DNA of 64,000 nucleotides from Aphrocallistes beatrix. Its lineage: Eukaryota; Porifera; Hexactinellida; Sceptrulophora; Aphrocallistidae. Each line of letters opens with the position of its first letter. The stretch's first letter is position 1. Below the pieces are notes generated by a model. The model was not told the DNA's origin. It worked only from the letters and a program-made list of their open reading frames with translations, and searched no databases. The translations under genes and the position numbers were made by a program. Location: the NCBI GenBank assembly GCA_963281255.1, contig OY725492.1:1845696-1909695 (forward strand). The letters run 5' to 3'. Shown here one piece after another: positions 11,655 through 23,119 of this stretch.

Positions 11655-12703
11655 CCATACTATTAAAACTCGATTAATGTTTGTATATGTGCGTATATAT
11701 ATATATCTATCTGTAACGAATAGATTGAAGAAACTGTCAGGCCCAGAAAGCTGATTTTTTGCATGTGGGAGTCTATTGGATATGGCTCCAGTAAGTTCTG
11801 AGCTCATGCGCAAAATGTCGAGTCATCATGGAATTATGACGAGTCATTGTCACATTTTTAAAAGTTAAACAATACAGTTATTCGAGCATAACTCAGGCAT
11901 TACAGGGTGGCTTTTAAGTTCTGTCCCAAGCTTTATTAGGTATAAAATTTCTTAAACTCAAACAAACTTAGTTATTATGTTCTTTAGAGAATGTAATTCG
12001 AATATTCTCATTGATTTTAAAAGATTTTTCGAGTCTAAGAACTGGAATTGTTTTGTATGGCGAGTTTTGTGAAAAAAAATATGTGTCCTGGAACGCAGCG
12101 AAAATGGAGAATCAGGCACCACTGCTTTTCAAATTATCTTCCCAGAGTCTTCAAATTCTATGAAAAATTAGCTCACACATTTTCCTGGAACACTCTAAAT
12201 TTGTAGAAATATAAGATGTTCAGATCAGTGCATTTTGAGGACCAATTGGATCAAATTTGTTTGTGATGTGAAAAAAAGTGCCATTTGGGGAATTTTGCAA
12301 AATGTACCTAATTTGAAGTTGTGAAATAATAACTTTATCTCGTTTCTGATAATGAATTCAATGGATTTGTGAAATATTTCAATGGTGAATGGAAGGTATC
12401 TGGTGCTAAATCGTCTTGGAAAATCGATTATCGAGACATTTTTTACAGAAGCAGTGGCCCTGATTCTCGATTTTCGCTGCGTTCCAGGACACATATTTTT
12501 TTACAAAACTCACCATACAAAACACAGTTCCAGTTTTTAGACTCGAAAAATCTTTAAAATCAATGAGAATATTCGAATTACAAACTCTAAAGAACATAAT
12601 AACCAAGATTGTTTGAGTTTATGAAATTTTATACCTAATAAAGCTTGGGACAGAACTTAAAAGCCACCCTGTATAGGAGATATAAGGCTGAAATTTTAAT
12701 AAA
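11655..12703 (-). repeat. TCCTT-family R copy split by a mariner-type MITE
   Basis: The copy runs 11655-11902 and resumes at 12672-12703 (TATAGGAGATATAAGGCTGA), exactly where the intact family continues. It then abuts a new F copy. Confidence 0.8.
11903..12671. mobile_element. Mariner/Tc1-type foldback MITE, 769 bp
   Basis: The terminal repeats start CAGGGTGGCTTTTAAGTTCT. The two arms stay complementary for about 240 bp. TA flanks both ends (11901-11902, 12672-12673). The host TCCTT repeat reads on uninterrupted when the element is removed. Confidence 0.9.
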
Positions 12704-12706
12704 TTA

Positions 12707-13208
12707 CAAGCGCGCTTCGCTTGTTTGCGCTGCGCGGTTGGCGGACACTTTGTGTCCGCCAGAGGCGCCCTTTGGGCGCCTGTGGTCACCATTGATTAAT
12801 TATATGGGAAATAACTTCTCTAAATACGTCTGTCATAGTGCTATAATCGATATCGTACGAAAAATCACCAAATTTGTCTTTTGATGCGTAATGATGACGT
12901 CATAACAGAGTAATAAGTCATCATTTTTTGAAAATAGTTAGGTCAAATGTGAGGTATATTTATATACTTAATCCATCAAAATTTCAGCATTTTATCTCCT
13001 ATAATGGCTGAGTTATGCTCGAATAACTGTATTGCTTAACTTTTAAAAATGTGACAATGACGTCATAATTCCATGATGTCTCGACATTTTCGTCTGAGCT
13101 CAGAACTTACTGGAGCCATAGCCAAAAGACTCCCACGTGCTAAAAATTTACTTTCTGTGACTGACATTTTCTTCAATCAATTCGTTATAGATATAGTATA
13201 TATATATA
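12707..13208 (+). repeat. TCCTT-family F copy, near full length
   Basis: It begins CAAGCGCGCTTCGCTTG and carries both GC hairpins (9-bp stem GGCGGACAC with TTT loop; 7-bp stem GGCGCCC with TTT loop). It has two CREs and ends at TTCGTTATAGATA before a TA run. Confidence 0.85.
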
Positions 13209-13234
13209 TATAGACATATATTTAGTAAAGGTAG

Positions 13235-13502
13235 GATTCGTGCAATATCAAAAAATGATGAATGATCAAAAAATGATGACTCGTCACTCTGTTATGACGT
13301 AATCAATACGCATCAAAAATTAACAAATTAACAAATTTGATGTTTTTTCTTGCGATATCGATTATAACAGTAGGACGGATGTATTTAGAGATGTTATCTC
13401 CCATATAATTAATCAACGGTGACCACAGGAGCCTGCAGGGCTCCTCCGGTGGACACTTTGTGTCCGCCAGCTGCAGCGCAAGCAACCGAAGCGCGCTTGT
13501 TA
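13235..13502 (-). repeat. TCCTT-family R copy, hairpin half
   Basis: Only the half from the TGACTCGTCA region to the terminal CGAAGCGCGCTTG is present. One CRE is mutated (TGACGTAA). Confidence 0.75.
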
Positions 13503-13869
13503 TTTATAAAACGACAGTTAATATTTTCAGCGATCAACCATGCTTGTATCATGATATTATCTTTAGCTATTATTTTAACGAATTTTAATTGATCTAACAT
13601 ATATAAGTCACAAACCTTTGGCACTCCTCATTTAACTTTTCGTTAACTAAAAAGAAACCTCCTTTAACTATGGGACATTCTAAACCAGTGACCTTAAATG
13701 TTTCCAACCAGATTGCACTATCGCAATTGTTACTATGCCAGAAAAAACCTTCGGGCTCATCTGGGTCGGGCAGAGAAATTGACTTGTGATACTTATAAAT
13801 TAGTTCACCACTATCACAACCTGATGCCCAGATACTAGCTAATATATCATCGAAAAGTACACGTTCTAA
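13503..13869 (-). pseudogene. Unidentified coding remnant
   Basis: Reading from 13869 down, about 87 codons are open without a start: they include WASGCDSGELIYKYHKS, LPDPDEPEGFFWHSNNCD and VKGGFFLVNEKLNEECQRF. The match continues after a shift as a second open stretch (13624-13503, MPKVCDLYMLDQLKFVKIIA). Amino-acid composition is protein-like, and a clean open frame of this length is notable in sequence this AT-rich. No family is recognised. It most likely belongs to a transposon; the hairpin end of a TCCTT copy follows it directly. Confidence 0.4.
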
Positions 13870-14579
13870 ATTTCCTAAACTAAGATGTTCTAAACTAATA
13901 CGTACTACTACTTAACTCTACAAGATCTAGTAAATCACTGGCTAATTCTACACTATCTCTAACATGGCCTAACGCCCTATCAAAAGAATTACTCAACTCA
14001 CTCAATCCGGACATCATTTTTCACTGAATATTTCCTGAATATTCCGCTATTATGCCTCCATCTGGCGTTAAGATCGCTTATTATCTCGATTGACCCGAAA
14101 ATAATAGATGCTAATTCTCCCCATATTGAATCAGGTTTGCTCATGTTTGACTTTTGTAAGGCACATTTCAGGGTTGAAAATTGTCAAACACAAAGGACAA
14201 TAGGGCAGGGCGGGCCTCTAGGAGTTTGTCGTCGCTAAAATTTACAGGCATACCTATAAAGAACTTTTTTTTAATTGCTTCACGAGAATAACATTAGAAA
14301 ATATGAAGTTTAATAATTATGCAAGATCGATAGTGATAGATAGAAAATGAATTTAATAAAATAAGTAGAATGAAAGTAGAATTTCGATTGGAATAGATGA
14401 AAATATAAATGCTGAAATAATCTAAGATAGTTAAATGACAATCAAGACGAAATCTAGCATTATATACAAGCACATAGGATCTGCCTATGGCTATGATTAC
14501 TTCTAGGAAGAAGCTATTGTGATGTAACATGCATTTATTTTAGTATGCTAGCTGAATTGGGATACTTAACAGTATTCAA

Positions 14580-14880
14580 AACAATACCACATATTTAAAA
14601 TCATTCTCAAAAATGCATATTTTTATCTGAAATTTTAAACAGAGTCTCCCAAGGTCAGATACTCGTATTAACTGCATTTAAAGAAAATTTTAGATGGATA
14701 TTTTTCAAGTTATTAACTGTTATCTGTGACATGGACAAAATGTGTTTACCATATAATATTTTGAGTTTTTGAGCATGATATATGAATCTCCAAACCCTCC
14801 CCTACACGTTGGTATCATTAGTTTCTTGATATCTCTCATATTTTTTGATTCATTAACGGTTTTGTCTGACATGCGAATCC
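14580..14880 (-). repeat. Dispersed repeat, inverted partner of 6895-7200
   Basis: The match covers about 300 bp with moderate divergence (for example CCCTCCCCTACACGTTGG here). It has no coding capacity. The short frames at 14294-14530 to its left have no recognised function. Confidence 0.6.
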
Positions 14881-14925
14881 GCTGCTTAGAAAGAGCATTA
14901 TTTTAGGCATTATTTTAGTATGAGC

Positions 14926-15843
14926 CATAGCCTACTGTATATAAGGCCTCAGAGTAACTTGCGGATTTGGGACTAAGGATGCGGTAGAAGATGTTTGAAC
15001 GTGATTTTTAGAGGTCGTTTAAAGGCAGTTCTAAGTGTTTTATTATAAAATTTTTCGCATAGAACTGAAATGTGAACGAGTTAATACGAAAAATTTGGAT
15101 TTTTTTCATGGAATGTTGCTACATTCCAGTGTTGCTATGGAAACGTGTTTTGGTTAATTGGGGTTATATCTTGAAAACTTCGATAGCTAGACATTCAAAT
15201 GCAATTCCATTTGATAGCCAATAGACTATTTCCTATTGAGTGATAATATAGTTTCGATGTCTAAATTCAATGATTTACGAGATATTCGACAAATGACCAA
15301 ATGTGGCCAATATGATAAATTGTCTAATAATTCGTAAATCATTGAATTTAGACATCGAAATTATATTATCACTCAATAGGAAATAGTCTATATGCTATCA
15401 AATGGAATTACATTTGAATGTATAGCTATCGTGGGACGTGGCATTCAAGATATAACTCCAACTGACCAAATCACGTTTCCTTAGCAACACTGGAATGTAG
15501 CAACATTCCATGAAAAAAATCTAAATATTTCGTATTAAACCATTCACATCTCAGTTCTATGCGAAAAAAATTATAATAAAAACACTTAGAAGTGCCCCTA
15601 AACGGCCTCTGTAAATCATGAAATTTGTCACAAATATAACCTATTGCGCAACCATATGGTGAATAATCTAAATTTTAACAACGGATATGGGTACTTTGAC
15701 ACCATATTTATATATGCTGGTAATACATTCCTAAGCTCTATTGTGCTTTGTTAATGATTTAAGGCAGCTCATGTATTAGTTCAACCATCTTCTACCGCAT
15801 CCCTAGTCAAGTTACTGTGAGGCCTTGTATATAGTAGGCTATG
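14926..15843. mobile_element. Long-palindrome foldback element, copy 1
   Basis: The ends are CATAGCCTACTGTATATAAG and its complement ending ATAGTAGGCTATG. The 7-mer TATGAGC flanks both sides (14919-14925, 15844-15850); an 8-bp reading GTATGAGC is also possible. The arms stay complementary almost to the centre near 15300, but the left arm has lost about 190 bp present in the right arm. No coding region is seen. Confidence 0.85.
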
Positions 15844-15850
15844 TATGAGC

Positions 15851-17008
15851 ATTATTTTAGTATGAACTCCAATGTTGGAACTCTAAAGCCCCTTTGAGGG
15901 CTCTTGGAATTGCAACATTATTCACATGGATCAACCATTTACAAATAGATTCATAATTGGCATCACTCTGAACGTCACTATCTAAAACAAAAATAAACCA
16001 TTTAAGATTAATAAATATGAAAAATCTATGAAAATTTCTTTAATTTAGGCCATTATCAATTGCAAACGTGTCTCAACTCCACCGCCAGCATCAATATTTA
16101 GCTCCTGCGTATATTATCACTATTGCGATTAGCATCTCATTGTACGTATATTTTGGCATGACTTTAATACTATTGATTGAGTTATACAGTCGATACAACT
16201 AACATTTCAGTATACAGTCGAATACCAAAATTATGTATCAAATGCATATATAATAGTTTAACATAAGGATAAGCATGTAACAAATTAGTAAAACAAGTAT
16301 TATTAAAAATTATGTTTGGTTATAAATGCTCACTTACTACTACATCTCTGGTATTATATTTCAAGTTTACTGTATTGCCATATATACTAGAGTAGACTAT
16401 GATATTTTCAAATCTCTAATCCCCCAATCCTTTGCGTTTGCATAATTTGCATGCAGGATCTTTTTTGAAAAAAATTTTATTTTATTAAGTTATAAAGTGA
16501 TAGGAATATAACTATTGTGATACATTGGAACTACTAGTTTTATGAAGTTTCTACAGATTAATTCCCCATATTATCTGTTGAGAACTCACTACAAGCATTA
16601 TAATATAAGAGTTTTTGAATGGTGTTAAAAAATTTATCTGCAAATAACTGGAACTGCACTATCGGTTTGTTAACCCACATATTTTAGTATTATAATATCT
16701 TCCAATTATGATTTGACCTGCAAAATTATAATATTACCAATTGTGAAAAGGTTAGCAGAACATTGAAATACTGTCATTAAGCGTAACATTGGGAATAAAT
16801 AGGCAGAAGTTAAGATTATCCATAACCAACTCAACTTAAGTCCTTACAGTAAGATAAGCAAGTATGCAGTAATAACCGAGTTGATTTATAACGATCAGCC
16901 TAATAATGATAAACCATGCAGAATATAAGTACCATTTTGGGTGAATTTGTAAAATTAACCTAATTTGGACTCATGTAATATTTCCATGGTGAATGAAAGG
17001 TATCTGCA
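15851..17008. other. AT-rich non-genic stretch
   Basis: About 16050-16230 (GAGTTATACAGTCGATA) resembles 31700-31880, marking another dispersed repeat. The remainder shows no gene or defined element. Confidence 0.45.
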
Positions 17009-17946
17009 TGTTAAAAAGAATGTAAAATGAGTTATTATAAATGAACGAAAGTATTCACAGACATTTATTCGCATTTATACTGCTGATTTAGGTATATTCG
17101 AACCAAATATTTAAAAAAATAGCACGAGTACCCTGAAAATCCACAAATTTCCTTGAGGCTCCTAACCCCGAATATTTTGAGATAATTGTGAATAATAATT
17201 CATATTCCTGGCACTACGAAGTATAATCCATCAGTTTAAAATGAATAAAGAGCTTCCAAAAAGTATATTAGGAAGTTAGAGCGAAAGTCTACGACTTTTA
17301 TTTTCGAAGTTAGGATTTTCCAAAAATGCTATGTCATCATTTGACAAAAATCTAAAAAAATTTACATTCCATAGTGCAATTATTATCAAAGAATCATATA
17401 TCTACCCTCATAAAAAGTATATTGGGAAGTGAGAACTAAGAATTTGGGCTAATATTTACAGAGATAGAGAGATATCTCTTTTTGGACCCTAAATGGGGGT
17501 GTTTGACCGAATCTGGGAGGTCCAAGGCCAGAACTTTCAAAATAATTATCAAAAGTTCTCCAATTTTTCTGTACACATTATTATCGACAATTGTATTCAT
17601 TATTTAGCATAATAGCCACATTTGGATACAAATTTAATGATTAGATTCGCCATTTTCTATTATATTCAAAGTTCTCCATAGAATTTTTATTACAATTAAA
17701 TCAATGATAAGTCGAGAATTAATTATTTTTTGACAGAGGAATGTTTGAGGAACCTATATATTTTCGCATGTGTCCTTTTATTTAGAATATAATAGATTAT
17801 ATATCTTCAATAGTTTTTAAGATATAACTAACATCGGCCTCTTTCGGGACCATGGAGAGAGAGAGAGATATTATGCCCGAACTTTACCTATACTAAGCGA
17901 TATCTCAAGAACAAATGGTCGGATTCGAACAAATTTGAAAAATACC
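17009..17946 (+). mobile_element. TTAA-element copy B, truncated at both ends
   Basis: This is an internal fragment aligned with the element at 56833-58763 and closer to the diverged copy at 58768-60131 (shared phrases such as GGGGGTGTTTGACCGAATC). It is non-coding. Confidence 0.65.
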
Positions 17947-17951
17947 CTAAC

Positions 17952-18016
17952 GTGCCAAAAATCAGCTTCTGTGGTTGGCAGTTTCTTCAATCAATCCGTT
18001 ACCGATATAGTATATA
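17952..18016 (+). repeat. TCCTT-family F tail fragment
   Basis: GTGCCAAAAATCAGCTTCTG to the TTCAATCAATCCGTTAC end, then a TA run that hosts the next element. Confidence 0.7.
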
Positions 18017-18036
18017 TAGTATATACTATATATATA

Positions 18037-18297
18037 CACTACCCGGACAAAAGTATTCAACCACCACGAAAACTTCCATACAAATAGTAAGCAAATGTTG
18101 ATATTTATTAACTTGGGAGTTATTAATTAAGCTGAGGCTATCAATTATGAGTGATTAGAATGTGTAGTTTACGAATTTGAAATAAAATTTAGAGTATTCC
18201 TTACAGTTTGAGAACATATTCTTTTATGAATAGACCCACTTTAATACTATTTGTATGACGGTTTCTGTGGTGGTCGAATATTTTTGTCCGGGTACTG
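18037..18297. mobile_element. Tc1/mariner-type MITE, 261 bp
   Basis: The inverted ends start CACTACCCGGACAAAAGTAT and stay complementary for about 55 bp to ATACAAATAGTA. TA flanks both sides (18035-18036, 18298-18299). It sits in TA-repeat DNA between two TCCTT copies. Confidence 0.9.
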
Positions 18298-18302
18298 TAT
18301 AT

Positions 18303-18333
18303 ATATCCTTACTATTAAAACTCGATTATTGTG

Positions 18334-18371
<38 letters not shown>

Positions 18372-18915
18372 ACGAATTGATTGCAGAAACTACCGGGCGC
18401 AGAAGGCTGATTTTTGGCATGTGTGAGTCTTTTGGCTATGGCTCCAGTAAGTTCTGAGTTCAGAGCAAAATGTCGACTCATCATGGAATTATGACGTCAT
18501 TGTCACATTTTTGAAAGTTAAGCAACACAGTTATTCGGGCATAACTCAGCCATTATAAGAGATAGAAGGCTGAAATTTTAATAGAATCTGTATACTAACA
18601 TACCTCACATATGATGCGACTTTCATCAAAAAATGATTACTCATCACTTTGTTATGACGTCATCATTACGCATCAAAAATTTTAAAATTGACAAATTTTG
18701 TGATTTTTCGAGTGATATCGATTAGCACAGTAGTACAGACATATTTAGAGATGTTATCTCCCTTATAATTAACCAATGTGACTCCAGGCGACCGAAGGGA
18801 GCCTCCGGCGGACACAAAGTGTCCGCCAGCCGCGCAGCGCAAGCAAGCGCGAAGCGCGCTTGTATACTATATATATATACTACACACATTAATCGAGTTT
18901 TAATTCTAAGGATGA
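18303..18915 (-). repeat. TCCTT-family R copy, full length with both terminal motifs
   Basis: About 610 bp, from TCCTTACTATTAAAACTCGA through (TA)n and TGTAACGAATTGATTG, two CREs, the AP-1-like site and the three hairpins, to GCGCGCTTG, a TA run and an inverted terminal motif (ATTAATCGAGTTTTAATTCT). A good reference copy. Confidence 0.85.
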
Positions 18916-18929
18916 AACAATTTTAACAC

Positions 18930-19290
18930 CTTGTGCAGTTGCATAATATTTCCATGACCCACCATTTTTTACAATCTTGATTTTAATATTAATTATTCAT
19001 TTCAACACTATGTAATAGGAATATATTTCTATTGTTCTGGATTTAACATCCGTTACCACGATACCAGGAACTAGTGTGAGATTGCTCAATTTTAATATTT
19101 AACTATTATTTTTCATTGATTTGAATACATAACGATTAAGAAATGATTTAGACCTAAACTTGTCCATATAGATCTCTACTATATTACAAAGATATTATTG
19201 AGCTTATTTAACATATCCATATAGGGATAATATTATGCAAATGTTTGAAACTCCATAACTTTATGATGAACAGTGATATTTCTGCATCAA
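18930..19290. repeat. Dispersed repeat shared with 28.5-30.4 kb
   Basis: TTCTATTGTTCTGGATTTAA and flanking sequence match 28540-28640, and TCCATATAGGGATAATATTA matches 30300-30325. Here the sequence is uninterrupted; at the other locus a 1.37-kb mariner is inserted. Confidence 0.7.
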
Positions 19291-19559
19291 CATGACAATC
19301 TACATAGATCCGCTCTAGTAGTAAATCATAGCCTCCTTGTGTACTGAACTTCTCTTTGCATGGGCTGATTGAGAAGCTCATTTAGAGTCTTTATATCTTT
19401 GCCTACCAAACAATGAGACATCGCCATTATTTACAGAAAAACAGTACACTGCAGCTCAACTTACGGTTGCAGAGACAAGGCGATGATATGCTATTTTGGA
19501 GCTAATGCGTTTATGTGAACTGGGTTTTTGGCACTGTCGATTGTATTTCTCAATCAATT

Positions 19560-19850
19560 GCCCCTTATTCATTATCATGTTCTTCTGCCCATCTGCCCAT
19601 ACTCATTCTCCATTTATCAGAGGTACCTTTTCTATATTGCAGAAATGACCATTCCGCAGGATCATCTACATTTTAGAGCATTGGCATATCCAAATCAGGC
19701 ACGTTGGTACAAGTTGACAACCAGCAGGCAGCAGTGCTCTTAACAAAAAAGATTTCCGATCTGTTTCGAATTTTGCTTCACATTTTGTCGCTGCAGACTC
19801 ATATTTGCGACCCCGCTTACGACCATGCCCACAGCTACCTGTTGATTTCA
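19560..19850 (-). pseudogene. hAT (ZMYM1/DUF4371-like) N-terminal fragment
   Basis: On the minus strand the peptide contains GRKYESAATKCEAKFETDRK, close to the lysine-rich N-terminus typical of ZMYM1-like hAT proteins. In another frame it has DDPAEWSFLQYRKGTSDKW. At least one frameshift or stop separates them. It is truncated by a TCCTT copy at 19855. Confidence 0.4.
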
Positions 19851-19854
19851 TGGA

Positions 19855-20374
19855 TACAAGCGCGCTTCGCTTGCTTTGGCTGCGCGGCTGGCGGACACTT
19901 TGTGTCCACCGTGGCGCCCTTTGGGCGCCTGTGGTCACCATTGATTAATTATAAGGGAAATAACATCTCTAAATACGTCTGTCCTACTGTTATAATCGAT
20001 ATCGCACGAAAAATCACCAAATTTATCAATTTATAAAATTTTGAAGAGTAATGATGACGTCATTACAAAGTGATGAGTCATCATTTATAGTTGATAGTTG
20101 CATTATATGTGAGGTATGTTAGTATACAGATTCTCTTAAAATCTCAGCCTACTATCTCCTATAATGGCTGAGTTATAGCCGAATAACTGTGTTGCTTAAC
20201 TTTTAAAAATGTGACAATGACGTCATAATTCCATGATGAGTCGACATTTTGCTCTGAACTCAGAACATATTGGAGCCATATCCAAAAGACTCCCACATGC
20301 CAAAAATCAGCATTCTGTGCCTGGAAAGTTTCTTCAATCAATTCGTTACATATATATATATATATATATATATA
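19855..20374 (+). repeat. TCCTT-family F copy with clear CRE/AP-1 sites
   Basis: It begins TACAAGCGCGCTTCGCTTG with no outer terminal motif. CRE palindromes TGACGTCA lie at 20055-20062 and 20218-20225, and an AP-1 site TGAGTCA at 20074-20080. It ends TTCGTTACATA then (TA)n. Confidence 0.9.
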
Positions 20375-20404
20375 TAGTATATATATATATATACATATAT
20401 ATAA

Positions 20405-20928
20405 ATATACAAGCGCGCTTCGCTTGCTTGCGCTGCGCGGCTGGCAGACACTTTGTGTCCGCCGGAGGCTCCCTTCAGTCGCCTGGGGTCACATTGGTTA
20501 ATTATAAGGGAGATAACATCTCTAAATACGTCTGTCCTGCTGTTATAATCTATATCGCACGAAAAATCACCAAATTTATCAATTTTTAAAATATTGATGA
20601 GTAATGATGACGTAATAACGAAGTGATGAGTCATCATTTTTTGATGATAGTTACATCATATGTGAGGTATGTTAGTATACATATTATATTAAAATTTCAA
20701 CCATCTATCTCCTATAATGGCTGAGTTATGCCCGAATAACTGTGTTGCTTAACTTTTAAAAATGTGACAATGACGTCATAATTCCATGATGAGTCGACAT
20801 TTTGCTCTGAACTCAGAACATATTGGAGCCATAGCCAAAAGACTCCCACATGCCAAAAATCACCCTTCTGCGCCCGGCAGTTTCTTCAATCAATTCGTTA
20901 CAGATATATATATATATATATATATATC
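20405..20928 (+). repeat. TCCTT-family F copy, tandem to the previous one
   Basis: Same orientation as the copy at 19855, separated by about 30 bp of TA repeat. It ends in TTCGTTACAGATA and a long TA run that leads into an R copy, giving a tail-to-tail arrangement. Confidence 0.9.
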
Positions 20929-21484
20929 CTTACTATTAAAACTCGATGATTGTATATATATATCTATATCTGTAACGAATTGATTGAAGAAACTGCCGGG
21001 CGCAGAAGGCTGATTTTTGGCATGTGGGAGTCTTTTGGCTATGGCTCCAGTAAGTTCTGAGTTCAGACCAAAATGTCGACTCATCATGGAATGATGACGT
21101 CATTGTCACATTTTTAAAAGTTTAGCAACACAGTTATTCGGGCATAACTCTGCCATTATAGGAGATAGAAGGCTGAAATTTTTATAGAATCTGTATACTA
21201 ACATACCTCACATATGATGCGACTTTCATCAAAAAATGATGACTCATCACTTTGTTATGACGTCATCATTTCGCATCAAAAATTTTAAAATTGACAAATT
21301 TGGTGATTTTTCGAGTGAAATCGGTTTTAACACTAAGATGGACATATTTAGAGATGTTATCTCCCTTATAGGCGACCGAAGGGAGCCTCTGGCGGACACG
21401 AAGTGTCCGCCAGCCGCGCAGCGCAAGCAAGCGAAGCGCGCTTGTATATATATATACAATCATCGAGTTTTAATAGTAAGGAGA
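20929..21484 (-). repeat. TCCTT-family R copy with matching variant ends
   Basis: Left end TCCTTACTATTAAAACTCGA plus TGATTGTA; right end TACAATCA plus TCGAGTTTTAATAGTAAGGA. The private variant (GATGATTG) is shared by both ends, so the ends behave as a true inverted pair. A small internal deletion removes the AATTAACC block before the hairpins. Confidence 0.9.
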
Positions 21485-22085
21485 TATATATATCTATCTG
21501 TAACGAATTGATTGAAGAAACTGCCAGGCGCAGAATGCTGATTTTTGGCATGTGGGAGTCTTTTGGTTATGGCTCCAGTAAGTTCTGAGCTCAGACCAAA
21601 ATGTCGACTCATCATGGAATGATGACGTCATTGTCACATTTTTAAAGTTAAGCAACACAGTTATTCGGGCATAACTCAGCCATTATAGGAGATAGAAGGC
21701 TGAAATTTTAATAAAATCTGTATACTAACATATCTCACATATGATGCGACTTTCATCAAAAAATGATGACTCATCACTTTGTTATGACGTCATCATTACG
21801 CATCAAAAATTTTAAAATTGACAAATTTGGTGATTTTTCGAGTGAAATCGATTTTAACACTAAGATTGACATATTTAGTGATGTTATCTCCCTTATAATT
21901 AACCAGTGTGACTCCAGGCGACCGGAGAGAGCCTCCGGCGGACCCAAAGTGTCCGCCAGCCGCGCAGCGCAAGCAAGCGAAGCGCGCTTGTATATATATA
22001 TACACATACAAAATAATCGAGTTTTAATAGTAAGGATATATATATATATATATACGTACACATTAATCGAGTTTTAATAGTCAGG
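21485..22085 (-). repeat. TCCTT-family R copy
   Basis: It follows the previous copy directly and shares its terminal motif. Its hairpin end is followed by two successive inverted motifs (ending about 22039 and 22085), as if another copy end had been joined there. Confidence 0.85.
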
Positions 22086-22663
22086 ATAGTGTAAAAAGTT
22101 TGATAAAAAAAAATATTAATTTTATGTTGTCAATATAGTAATACTAATTATTTGCACCCTAACTTATCCCAGTGAAGTCTGGGACTTTTCTAGCTTGAAA
22201 TAGCCGATTAAAAAGGCACGAGCCCACCCCGTGCCATATGCCTCTTCTGACTTATAATTAATCCGGTCCTGTTTAATCACATGAGTAAATCTGTTGTGAC
22301 TGTCTATGGCCTTTCGGCCTCAATTCTCATTCTCACTCATTTATTGTTCTCAACACTACTATTATATTTTAATTTACATGCTATTTAATAATCATGTATT
22401 GACTAAAAATTTGTGAAATATTATTATGACAGTGATATATGTATATTAGGTGATATATATTATATATATGTTAGATGATACGTATTTATGTCTAATTTTT
22501 AAGGTTTTTATACAGTTAGTTTAAAATGCAATATTATACAATTGACTTTCCACGCATATGCGTTATTATATTCACAAAAACGTTCATTTTCGCTAAATGA
22601 ATTGTCGGTATTGCACATCCTTTCAAATTAATGAGAGTAGTATTTAGTAATGATAATCTTAAT
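22086..22663. other. Non-genic stretch upstream of the NPEPL1 exon
   Basis: No exon of the aminopeptidase N-terminal domain is recognised in it. If NPEPL1 continues upstream, this is intron. Confidence 0.45.
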
Positions 22664-23099
22664 CAGGGAATGAAAGGTTCACGAACAGACTAAATAAATG
22701 CAATTCAGTTCGTTTACGTTCACCTCCTAACTTCAACTCCACTAGCGTTCGTTCAGTTCTTTCACGGGCTTACCCGCATTTGTTCAGTTCGTTCACCTAT
22801 ACACAGTGTCATCCTTTCCGCTCGAATATATTGGCAGATCTTTTTGAGGCTCTGGTGGTGATTAAGTACAATAAGCAGTTTTGAGTCCACAAGGGATGTC
22901 TGGAATTAGCATTATTTGTGATCTGTTTCTATTTTATGAATCAATATTTATCATTATTCAGTTCATTTCAGATCACGCAAATGGTACTGATAAATCGTCC
23001 GTTCGTTCAGTTCGTTCAACTGCCATTCGTGAACCGTTGGCGTTCGTTCATTTCGTTCAGTTCAAATTCGATGTTTGTTCGTGAACCTTTCATTCTCTG
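22664..23099. mobile_element. hAT MITE, 436 bp, next to a splice acceptor
   Basis: The ends CAGGGAATGAAAGGTTCACG and (inverted) CAGAGAATGAAAGGTTCACG match over 23 bp with one mismatch. A perfect 8-bp target duplication ATCTTAAT flanks it (22656-22663, 23100-23107), diagnostic of hAT. Subterminal regions are packed with CGTTCAGTTCGTTCA-like motifs. It lies 20 bp upstream of the first base of the NPEPL1 exon. Confidence 0.95.
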
Positions 23100-23119
23100 A
23101 TCTTAATTTGCTTTTCTAG

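Noticed and set aside
12720-12782. GC-rich hairpins as bacterial terminators or a tRNA
   Set aside because: They recur in every TCCTT copy, lack a U tract and do not form a cloverleaf; they belong to the repeat.
19255-19560. Possible upstream NPEPL1 exon
   Set aside because: No peptide of the aminopeptidase N-terminal domain is found in any frame; what can be read resembles a hAT protein on the other strand.
20340-22061. Reading frames rich in alternating Ile-Tyr
   Set aside because: They are translations of TA microsatellites and of TCCTT-family repeats in several frames, not genes.
22881-23100. Small open frames over CGTTCAGTTCGTTC repeats
   Set aside because: They lie inside the hAT MITE and encode only the subterminal repeats.
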